DNA from: Actinomycetota bacterium
GTDB taxonomy: Bacteria > Actinomycetota > Actinomycetes > Nanopelagicales > Nanopelagicaceae
Length of the DNA stretch: 5,643 nucleotides
Direction: 5' to 3'
NCBI GenBank assembly: GCA_005777515.1
Contig: SXMA01000038.1
Span: forward strand, 1-5,643
This document shows positions 1-5,405 of this stretch, in pieces. How positions within the stretch are numbered: position 1 is the first letter of the stretch; each line of letters begins with the position of its first letter. The position numbers and the translations under genes are program-made. The notes beneath the pieces are model-generated. The model ran no database searches. It worked only from the letters and a program-made list of their open reading frames with translations, and had not been told where the DNA came from.

Positions 1-62
1 AGAAAGTTTGCACTAAAGAGAATCTTGAAGTTGCGATGCTTAAATGATCGCAGCGTTCCCAT
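1..62 (-). CDS. N-terminus of a probable MFS transporter (partial)
   Basis: An open frame starts with ATG at 62 on the minus strand and runs off the left edge without a stop, giving 20 complete codons that begin MGTLRSFKHRNFKILFSANF. The pattern 'S-F-K-H-R-N-F-K-I-L-F' followed by a small/aromatic segment is typical of the cytoplasmic N-terminus and first helix of drug/enterobactin-exporter-like major facilitator proteins (usually 'LRHRNFRLFFxGQ'). A -10-like TAGAAT (69-74) ends 6 nt upstream of the ATG, so the gene is probably read from a leaderless mRNA. It diverges from the small membrane protein gene; from memory, an MFS gene next to a DUF2530 gene is common in actinobacteria. Substrate unknown. 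Only about 20 residues are visible, so the family call rests on a short motif and could be wrong. Confidence 0.6.
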   Translation of the reverse strand, partial: MGTLRSFKHRNFKILFSANF

Positions 63-68
63 CTACGT

Positions 69-74
69 ATTCTA
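69..74 (-). promoter_or_regulatory. -10 element of the divergent transporter gene
   Basis: The minus strand reads TAGAAT, matching TATAAT at five of six positions, and ends 6 nt before the ATG at 62. No convincing -35 hexamer is visible 16-18 nt upstream. The spacing would put the transcription start on or beside the start codon, giving a leaderless message. It lies one base from the -10 of the plus-strand gene. Confidence 0.5.
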
Positions 75-75
75 G

Positions 76-81
76 TATGAT
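76..81 (+). promoter_or_regulatory. -10 element of the DUF2530-like gene (leaderless)
   Basis: TATGAT matches the -10 consensus at five of six positions and is followed by exactly 7 nt and then ATG at 89. Transcription starting at that A would yield a leaderless mRNA. There is no clear -35 box and no Shine-Dalgarno before either 44 or 89. This signal is one reason to place the start at 89. Confidence 0.5.
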
Positions 82-88
82 TACCGAT

Positions 89-262
89 ATGCAGGGCGCG
101 ATTAGAGTAATCATCTTTGGAATCGTTTTGTGGAGTATTGCTTTAGTTGTTGCAATAGTAGTAAATGCAGTAGCAAAGATAATTTTTACCTGCCTACTTG
201 CAATACTTCTGGGCTTTATTGGTATCTACTACACAAAAGCTAGAGAGAAAAAGGCTCGTTAG
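89..262 (+). CDS. Small two-helix membrane protein, DUF2530-like
   Basis: This 57-residue protein has two hydrophobic helices (about residues 7-28 and 31-48) and a strongly basic C-terminus (TKAREKKAR), so both ends are probably cytoplasmic. The second helix with its 'TCLLAILLGFIGIYY' run and basic tail resembles actinobacterial DUF2530 proteins, whose function is not known. The frame is open from an ATG at 44, but that start would run into the divergent transporter gene and lacks a ribosome-binding site. ATG at 89 sits 7 nt after TATGAT and removes a non-hydrophobic 15-residue extension, so I prefer it. Another ATG at 77 is possible. The stop TAG (260-262) overlaps the stop of the convergent cold shock gene. 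Family assignment is from pattern and neighbourhood, with moderate certainty. Confidence 0.65.
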   Translation: MQGAIRVIIFGIVLWSIALVVAIVVNAVAKIIFTCLLAILLGFIGIYYTKAREKKAR

Positions 263-639
263 CCTTCAATTTCTTGAGCAATGCCACGCAAGACTTTAGC
301 AACTCGAGCAGCCTCTGCATCACTTGGATATCGACCATGGCGCAGACCATTACCAACGCGATCTAGCATCTTGATTGATTCTTCAATGATTACCGCTAAA
401 TCATCAGCTCCAGCCTTTGAATTAGCAAGAGATGGTGGCGCTTCAATTACTCGAACCGATAAAGCTTGTGGTCCTTTGCGTCCTTCTGCAACGCCAAATT
501 CCAACTTGGTTCCAGGCTTAACGGTGCTAACGCCTTCAGGAAGTGCTGAGGCTGCCAGATAAACATCTTCGCCCTCATCTGATGAGATAAAGCCAAAGCC
601 TTTCTCCAAGCTAAACCATTTCACGCGTCCAACTGGCAT
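259..639 (-). CDS. cspB: CspB-type cold shock domain protein with C-terminal tail
   Basis: A single-stranded nucleic-acid-binding protein of 126 residues, probably an RNA chaperone in the cytoplasm. Residues 1-66 form the cold shock domain: GRVKWF (4-9), RNP1 KGFGFI (13-18), RNP2 region DVYLAAS (25-31) and GPQA (57-60). Typical CspA proteins are about 67 residues; this one has an additional, largely helical tail (about 75-126) containing 'LRHGRYPSDAEAARVAKVL'. The architecture matches mycobacterial CspB (Rv0871, about 135 residues, from memory). The RNP2 positions usually filled by His and Phe (VFVHFS) are Ala29 and Ala30, so one binding face lacks its normal aromatic/His pair; I recall this also being altered in the mycobacterial protein. 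A perfect Shine-Dalgarno fixes the start. It lies 67 bp downstream of DUF3027 on the same strand, so co-transcription is possible. Confidence 0.92.
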   Translation of the reverse strand: MPVGRVKWFSLEKGFGFISSDEGEDVYLAASALPEGVSTVKPGTKLEFGVAEGRKGPQALSVRVIEAPPSLANSKAGADDLAVIIEESIKMLDRVGNGLRHGRYPSDAEAARVAKVLRGIAQEIEG

Positions 640-646
640 GAGAGCA

Positions 647-654
647 ACCTCCTT
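647..654 (-). promoter_or_regulatory. Strong Shine-Dalgarno of the cold shock gene
   Basis: The minus strand reads AAGGAGGT, 7 nt before the ATG at 639. It is the strongest ribosome-binding site in the window and contrasts with the neighbouring genes that have none. The leader just upstream (655-672) is AT-rich, with a TATAAA at 656-661 that is too close to the Shine-Dalgarno to act as a normal -10. The rest of the 640-706 gap shows no clear promoter or terminator. Confidence 0.85.
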
Positions 655-706
655 ATTTATAAATTCTTTTTAGGTGTCATGTGCGCCGCGCTCTGCGGAC
701 AGGGCT

Positions 707-1393
707 CTAGTTTATCGCCTCTGAATGGGCGCCGCATCCATGATTTACCGCAACTACGCGTGCATCCTCCGGGGAGATGGCATTGGCACAGACGCCAAAG
801 GCCGCCCTAAATGAGCCAGCGATAGGTAGATAGAAGCCGCAAGTTCCACAATTCTTTGGAGCAAATTGCGCCATTGGAGTATCAGGACCGCGATCTCCGC
901 TTATCCAGCGCTTTGCTGCTTGATCGCGCCCTTCAATAGAGAGACTGCGATTTCTTCCTGCGCCAAATTCAAATAGTTCATACAGATCTAACTCTTCATC
1001 ACCTGGTAGCGCGCTAGCTGCAGGAACTAAACGTGGATCATCAAGAGCTGTAGGAACAATTGTTCCTACCCCAACATCTCCTGCTGTAATTCTTGAACTA
1101 TAAGGAATCCAATCTGGTGCAAGTAGAGCTCCCGCACCTGGCAGCAGAACAACATCGCAGATAGTCGGAGCGCTCTGACTATCTACCTTTGTAACTGTTA
1201 CTGCCCAATTCCAGCCTTGATAACCCGGAAGATGTGCCTCAAAGAGATATGTTGCGATTCGCTCATCATCTGCTTCAATTGAAAGTAAAGATCCTACATA
1301 TTTTTGATCTTTAGCATCCTCTAGTGCGGCGCTTCTGGCTAGCTCTTGAGCCTCGAAAGGATCAGTAGCTTTTGCCCTCTTTGCTTTAGACAT
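707..1393 (-). CDS. DUF3027 family protein
   Basis: A 228-residue soluble protein of unknown function from an actinobacterial family. Recognisable family blocks are a helical N-terminus (about 8-30), GYQGWNWAV (57-65), LLPGAGALLAPDWIPYSSR (83-101), GDVGVG (105-110), DDPRLVP (118-124), RWISGDRGPDTPMA (162-175) and the C-terminal block containing CGTCGFYLP and NHGCGAHSEA. Cysteines 182, 185, 202 and 220 with His218 and His223 make a plausible zinc site, but this is inference. The frame stays open to 1534, yet that extension crosses the start of ppx; ATG at 1393 begins a basic MSKAKRAK start and sits 7 nt after TAGACT, consistent with a leaderless message. The gene diverges from ppx and precedes csp on the same strand; I recall DUF3027 and csp being neighbours in other actinobacteria. 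Confidence 0.88.
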   Translation of the reverse strand: MSKAKRAKATDPFEAQELARSAALEDAKDQKYVGSLLSIEADDERIATYLFEAHLPGYQGWNWAVTVTKVDSQSAPTICDVVLLPGAGALLAPDWIPYSSRITAGDVGVGTIVPTALDDPRLVPAASALPGDEELDLYELFEFGAGRNRSLSIEGRDQAAKRWISGDRGPDTPMAQFAPKNCGTCGFYLPIAGSFRAAFGVCANAISPEDARVVAVNHGCGAHSEAIN

Positions 1394-1400
1394 GAACCTA

Positions 1401-1430
1401 AGTCTATTGGCGATGGCGATACGGAAGCAA
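1401..1430 (-). promoter_or_regulatory. Promoter of the DUF3027 gene (leaderless)
   Basis: On the minus strand TAGACT (1401-1406) ends 7 nt before the ATG at 1393. A TTGCTT (1425-1430), matching the first half of TTGACA, lies 18 nt upstream of it. There is no Shine-Dalgarno. Together these suggest transcription beginning at the start codon. Confidence 0.5.
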
Positions 1431-1443
1431 AGCAAAAGGTTAG

Positions 1444-1449
1444 TAAAGT
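1444..1449 (+). promoter_or_regulatory. -10-like element of ppx (leaderless)
   Basis: TAAAGT keeps the T-A-...-T positions of the -10 box and is followed by 6 nt and then the GTG start at 1456. No -35 box is evident at the right distance. The only purine-rich stretch (AAAAGG, 1434-1439) is too far from the start to be a Shine-Dalgarno. A leaderless message is the simplest reading. Confidence 0.4.
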
Positions 1450-1455
1450 ACGCAG

Positions 1456-2373
1456 GTGCGCCTAGGAGTTTTAGATGTCGGGTCAAATACCGTACATCTT
1501 CAAGTTGTCGATGCATCACCTGGAGCGCGGCCAAATCCCAATGTCAACCATAAAGAGGATCTCCGCCTCGCTGAATACTTATCAGCTGATGGTTTTATTT
1601 CAGCAGAAGGAGCGCGACTACTAAGGGAGGCAATCAAACGAGCCCTTGCTACTGCAAAGAGCGCTGAGATAGATGAATTGCTTCCCTTTGCAACTTCAGC
1701 CCTACGTGAAGCAGTAAATGGCGCAGAGATAATCTCTCGAATTAATGCCGATTTTGAAATTGATCTTCAAGTATTAAGTGGAGAAGATGAAGCAAAGATC
1801 ACCTTTCTTGCAGCACGGCGTTGGTATGGCTGGTCGAGTGGTCGCTTATTGATGGTTGATATCGGCGGCGGATCACTTGAACTTGCTGTCGGAGTTAATG
1901 AAGTTCCGGATGTGGCGCTCTCACTCCCCCTTGGCGCATCACGATTAACTAAAGATCACCTGCAAGGCGATCCCTTCACTAAAAAATCAATTCGAAATCT
2001 TAGGGATCATATTGAGCGAGATATCGCCGAAATACTTCCCACAATAGTTCAGCACCAAGATAGTGATCGCTCTATTGCCACCAGTAAAACGCTTAGAACG
2101 CTCGCTCGAATCTGCGGGGATTGGATTGATGGAAATGGGAAGAAGTTGAGAATAGATTCGTTACGCAAAATTACTCCAAGGCTTGCAGAGATGTCGCAAG
2201 AAGATCGAGCAGAACTACCCGGGGTTTCAAACACTCGTGCTAAGCAGATAACTGCTGGAGCATTTGTGGCTGAGGCTGTTATGCGAAATCTTGACATTGA
2301 AGAATTAGAGATTTGTCCATGGGCGCTACGGGAGGGAATTGTTTTAAAGTGGCTTGATTGGATGGAGTCTTAA
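1456..2373 (+). CDS. ppx: Exopolyphosphatase of the Ppx/GppA family (PPX1 type)
   Basis: A cytoplasmic phosphatase of 305 residues that removes terminal phosphate from inorganic polyphosphate. The fold is the ASKHA two-domain type: phosphate-binding loop DVGSNTVHL (7-15), SGEDEA (108-113) whose Glu112 aligns with catalytic Glu121 of E. coli Ppx, the second loop DIGGGSLEL (135-143), ATSKT (208-212) and a closing CPWALREG (287-294). It closely resembles mycobacterial PPX1 (Rv0496) in motifs and length, including 'DVGSNTVHL' and 'RRWYGWS'. It lacks the extra C-terminal domains of the roughly 500-residue E. coli enzyme, as short actinobacterial forms do. The start is GTG without a Shine-Dalgarno. 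It converges on mutT1-ppk with overlapping stops, so degrading and synthesising enzymes for polyphosphate are side by side. A guanosine pentaphosphatase role is possible for the family but less likely for this type. Confidence 0.93.
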   Translation: MRLGVLDVGSNTVHLQVVDASPGARPNPNVNHKEDLRLAEYLSADGFISAEGARLLREAIKRALATAKSAEIDELLPFATSALREAVNGAEIISRINADFEIDLQVLSGEDEAKITFLAARRWYGWSSGRLLMVDIGGGSLELAVGVNEVPDVALSLPLGASRLTKDHLQGDPFTKKSIRNLRDHIERDIAEILPTIVQHQDSDRSIATSKTLRTLARICGDWIDGNGKKLRIDSLRKITPRLAEMSQEDRAELPGVSNTRAKQITAGAFVAEAVMRNLDIEELEICPWALREGIVLKWLDWMES

Positions 2374-3263
2374 ACTTTAGGAGCGGGGAGAAAATCAACT
2401 CCCACAACTTCGCGCTCAATGTGGTGTACTACCCAAGCATCACCAGGTTCTAATTTAACTTCAGTCACTTCAATTCCAAATTTTTCAACAAAATTTGAAA
2501 GTATTGCAGGAAGAACTGGATTATGGCTACAAACTAAGGCGCTGCAGTCATTAACCAATAACTTATTTACGTATTTTGCGGCCCGCTCTTTATCCTTCTT
2601 ATAGACATCTTCAGAGAGGCTATCTGTAAAGAAAAAATCAATATTTTGCGCTCGAGCGATTGGAGTTATGCTCTCATAACAGCGCACCGCGCTAGAGGAA
2701 TGAATCTCTTCAATTCCATATGGCGCAAGATTTGAAATCAAACGCTTTGCCTGTCTCTCTCCAATAGAACTAAGTGGACGATCGGTATCTTCTCCCGCCC
2801 ATTCGACTCTCTCAATGGCTTTAGCATGTCTTAGAAGAATAAGTGTTTTGCTATCTGGATCCATCGAGAGAAATCTTTTAACAAGCTCTTTATCCAGAGT
2901 TCGAGTAAGAAATGCGTCAGCATTACTTGCTAGAACCCAACGAACTTCATCAACTTCACTGGGGTTGGGTGTGCCAGGGCTAGCCAAATACTTTGCCGCC
3001 CAATAGGTAACTGACTTTAACTTCTCTCCAACTTGATAAGAGATACTTCCTAAAGATTGACCGAAGCGAACTGAGAACCCTGTCTCCTCCATAACCTCTC
3101 GATATGCACAGGCGATCAAGGACTCATCCCCCTCTAACTTTCCTTTGGGGATTGACCAATCGTCGTACTTAATTCTGTGGACAAAAGCAATCTCAATTTC
3201 ATCGTTCTCATTTCTCCGCCAGATGAGCGCTCCAGCTGCAAGAATTGAATTATCTTCTGACAC
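2370..3263 (-). CDS. mutT1: MutT1-type NUDIX hydrolase fused to a histidine phosphatase
   Basis: A two-domain protein of 297 residues. The N-terminal NUDIX domain (about 7-130) has a complete box G41-x5-E47-x7-R55-E56-V-x-E59-E60-x-G62-F63. The C-terminal half (about 138-285) is a histidine phosphatase of the SixA/phosphoglycerate-mutase branch: LLRHA with Arg145 and His146, DRPLSSIG (161-168), SSAVRC with Arg194, and SHNP with His247. This architecture is that of mycobacterial MutT1 (Rv2985), which hydrolyses 8-oxo-(d)GTP and diadenosine polyphosphates, so the likely job is nucleotide-pool sanitation. GTG at 3263 is preferred because GGAG lies 6 nt upstream; TTG at 3275 is an alternative adding four residues. 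It overlaps the end of ppk by 14 nt, implying translational coupling, and its stop overlaps that of ppx. Other NUDIX substrates cannot be excluded. Confidence 0.9.
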   Translation of the reverse strand: MSEDNSILAAGALIWRRNENDEIEIAFVHRIKYDDWSIPKGKLEGDESLIACAYREVMEETGFSVRFGQSLGSISYQVGEKLKSVTYWAAKYLASPGTPNPSEVDEVRWVLASNADAFLTRTLDKELVKRFLSMDPDSKTLILLRHAKAIERVEWAGEDTDRPLSSIGERQAKRLISNLAPYGIEEIHSSSAVRCYESITPIARAQNIDFFFTDSLSEDVYKKDKERAAKYVNKLLVNDCSALVCSHNPVLPAILSNFVEKFGIEVTEVKLEPGDAWVVHHIEREVVGVDFLPAPKV

Positions 3264-5331
3264 GAGACTCTCCAATCAAATGCTCTTGAATATCCAGTAA
3301 TTCTTCATTGGACTCTGATAGAAGAACTCTCTTCCATAAACCCTCGCTATCCATCTGCCATCTCTTAACTGCAGGGCTTAGATAGAGATCCAATAGTTGA
3401 TTGATCTGTTCTTTATGGCTCTGGGTTTGAATCCTAATCAAAGTCTCTATTCTGCGATCTAAGTTTCGATGCATTAAATCAGCGCTACCAATCCAATATT
3501 CATCCTGGCCAGCATTATGGAAGTGATAAACCCTAGAGTGTTCCAAAAACCTTCCCAATATGGCGCGCACAGTTATATTCTCAGAGAGCCCGGCAATTTC
3601 AGGCTTTAATGCACAGATACCTCTTACGACAATTTCTACTTTCACGCCAGCTTGCGAAGCTCTATAGAGAGCTGAAACAAATTGCTCATCAAGGAGAGAA
3701 TTTAGCTTCAGGCGAATATGTGCTGGTTTTCCTGCCTTAGCGTTATCAATCTCTCGTTCTATTTTTGAAATTAAGGTTTTGCGAAGTGACTTTGGGGCAA
3801 CGATTAAACGCTTAAATTCAATATCACTTACAAAACCAGAGAGTTGATTAAATAGTCGCGAGAGATCATCACATAAAACTTGATCTGCGCTTAATAAGCC
3901 TAGGTCTTCATAAAGACGAGCAGTCTTTGGATTGTAATTTCCTGTTCCAACATGGCAATAGCGCTTTATTCCAGACTCTTCTTGCCTGATTACTAGCGAA
4001 AGTTTGGCATGGGTCTTAAGACCCATAAGGCCATAGACCACATGGACACCAGCCTCCTCGAGCTTTCGTGCCCAACGAACATTAGCTAGCTCATCAAAGC
4101 GCGCTCTAATTTCCACCACAGCCAGGACTTGCTTGCCAGCCTGCGCTGCTTCAATCAAGGCTTCCATGATCGGTGAATCACCTGAGGTTCGATATAGCGT
4201 CTGCTTAATTGCCAATACTTTTGGGTCAACCGCAGCTGCCTCAATAAATCTCACTACTGAGGATGAGAAAGAGTCGTAGGGGTGATGAAGAAGAATCTCT
4301 CCCTGGCCAATGTGATTAAAGAAGGCATCTGTACTGACATCTTCAGTATCGACAAGACCCCGCGGCATCTGGGATTTAAAAGGTGGGAAGTGAAGATCAG
4401 TTCTATCAAGATCTGCCAAGGTATTTAACCCCGTTAGGTCTAGAGGACCTTGATACTTAATTACTTCTCGCTGGGAAATCTCTAGTTCACTAACCAAGCG
4501 ATCAAGAAGAATATCTTGAATTTCAGAATCAACTTCAAGTCGAACTGGTGGACCAAACTTACGACGTAGCAACTCTTGCTCCATCGTTTCTAAGATATTT
4601 TCACTATCTTCTTCCTCTAAATCTAAATCTTCATTTCTAGTTAACCTAAATGCGTAGTAATCAACAATTAACATTCCAGGAAAAAGTTCAGTTAAATGGG
4701 CAGCAATAATCTCTTCAAGAGCAATAAATCTTGTCTTGATTGACTTTTGCGTAGAAACGAAGCGAGCTAAAACACTTGGCACCTTAACCCGAGCAAAGAA
4801 CTCCTCACCACTTTCTGGGTGTTTAACAATTACCGCAAGACTTAAGGAGAGCCCTGAGATATAAGGGAAAGGATGTGAGGGGTCTACAGCCAAAGGTGTT
4901 AATACTGGAAAAATCTGAGCATCAAATATTTCCTTTATGTAGCCTCGCTCAACTTCGGTGAGCTCACTCCAGTGCACTAAGTGAATATCAGCCCTCTTTA
5001 GTTCGGGCTTAATTGAATTATGAAAACAATTCACCTGACGCGTGATTAACTCAGATACCTTCTCGTTAATCTCCTGCAAAAGCGAATTTGGCGTGTAGCC
5101 GGCAGCATTTGCTGCGCTTACACCAGATTCAATCTTTATTTTTGTAGAAGCTACTCTGATCATAAAGAAGTCATCCAAATTTGAGGAGAAGATTGCTAAG
5201 AACCGCACACGCTCAAGAAGCGGAATACTTGAATCTTCAGCAAGCTCCAAAACGCGGGTATTGAAATCAAGCCAACTCAACTCACGATCAATAATGAATT
5301 GAGGAGGCAGGAATTCGGTCTTTTCATTCAT
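3250..5331 (-). CDS. ppk: Polyphosphate kinase 1
   Basis: PPK1 reversibly transfers the terminal phosphate of ATP to a growing polyphosphate chain; it is a cytoplasmic or membrane-associated enzyme. At 693 residues it has the usual length. Domains run N (about 10-115, with RELSWLDFNTRVLE), head (about 120-325, with FPVLTPLAVDPSHPFP and LRRKFGPPVRLEV), C1 (about 330-510) and C2 (about 512-685). The autophosphorylated His is His441 (KTHAK) and the second catalytic His is His598 (LEHSR); their 157-residue separation equals that of His435 and His592 in E. coli. Arg381 (LYRTS) and Arg411 (ARFDE) fit the metal/phosphate-binding arginines. An in-frame TGA three codons upstream fixes ATG 5331 as the earliest ATG start. 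I see no good Shine-Dalgarno and no convincing promoter in the short gap after groEL, so how it is expressed is unclear. It leads an overlapping pair with mutT1. Confidence 0.97.
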   Translation of the reverse strand: MNEKTEFLPPQFIIDRELSWLDFNTRVLELAEDSSIPLLERVRFLAIFSSNLDDFFMIRVASTKIKIESGVSAANAAGYTPNSLLQEINEKVSELITRQVNCFHNSIKPELKRADIHLVHWSELTEVERGYIKEIFDAQIFPVLTPLAVDPSHPFPYISGLSLSLAVIVKHPESGEEFFARVKVPSVLARFVSTQKSIKTRFIALEEIIAAHLTELFPGMLIVDYYAFRLTRNEDLDLEEEDSENILETMEQELLRRKFGPPVRLEVDSEIQDILLDRLVSELEISQREVIKYQGPLDLTGLNTLADLDRTDLHFPPFKSQMPRGLVDTEDVSTDAFFNHIGQGEILLHHPYDSFSSSVVRFIEAAAVDPKVLAIKQTLYRTSGDSPIMEALIEAAQAGKQVLAVVEIRARFDELANVRWARKLEEAGVHVVYGLMGLKTHAKLSLVIRQEESGIKRYCHVGTGNYNPKTARLYEDLGLLSADQVLCDDLSRLFNQLSGFVSDIEFKRLIVAPKSLRKTLISKIEREIDNAKAGKPAHIRLKLNSLLDEQFVSALYRASQAGVKVEIVVRGICALKPEIAGLSENITVRAILGRFLEHSRVYHFHNAGQDEYWIGSADLMHRNLDRRIETLIRIQTQSHKEQINQLLDLYLSPAVKRWQMDSEGLWKRVLLSESNEELLDIQEHLIGESRVRR
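3268..3273 (-). promoter_or_regulatory. Shine-Dalgarno that decides the mutT1 start
   Basis: GGAGAG on the minus strand, with its GGAG (3270-3273) 6 nt before the GTG at 3263, lies inside the last codons of ppk. The alternative TTG at 3275 would overlap this site and has only a weak AAGAG upstream, so GTG is favoured. Confidence 0.6.
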
Positions 5332-5357
5332 TGAGGCTCAATGCTTTAGGGATTAAG

Positions 5358-5385
5358 TAAACGCCCAGTGAATACTGGGCGTTTA
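5358..5385 (-). terminator. Intrinsic terminator downstream of groEL
   Basis: TAAACGCCCAGT (5358-5369) and ACTGGGCGTTTA (5374-5385) form a perfect 12-bp stem with a 4-nt loop. On the minus strand the GC-rich core is followed by TTTACTT, a modest U-tract, as expected 20 nt after the groEL stop. The arms are symmetric, so it could also stop plus-strand transcripts. It separates groEL from ppk, although leakage into ppk is possible because the U-tract is interrupted. Confidence 0.8.
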
Positions 5386-5405
5386 TCTAGTTAATTAGTT
5401 GCTTT

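Noticed and set aside
44..88. N-terminal extension of the small membrane protein from ATG 44
   Set aside because: It would overlap the divergent transporter start by 19 nt, has no Shine-Dalgarno, and contains the -10 element that fits a leaderless start at 89.
281..562. Open frame on the plus strand opposite csp
   Set aside because: Shadow of the cold shock gene; low-complexity composition, no recognisable domain and no start signal.
656..661. TATAAA as the csp -10 box
   Set aside because: A transcript starting 6-8 nt downstream would begin inside the Shine-Dalgarno, and no -35 lies at 16-18 nt.
686..698. CCGC/GCGG hairpin between DUF3027 and csp as a terminator
   Set aside because: The stem is only 4 bp with a 5-nt loop and no T-tract follows on the minus strand.
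1394..1534. Upstream extension of the DUF3027 frame to 1534
   Set aside because: It runs antisense through the promoter and first codons of ppx, has no resemblance to the family N-terminus, and lies upstream of the promoter-like TAGACT next to ATG 1393.
2049..2297. Open frame on the minus strand opposite ppx
   Set aside because: Lies wholly within the strongly supported ppx gene and has no family features.
2419..3006. Two short plus-strand open frames (2419-2604 and 2815-3006) opposite mutT1
   Set aside because: Both are antisense to conserved NUDIX/phosphatase coding sequence and show no independent coding or initiation signals.
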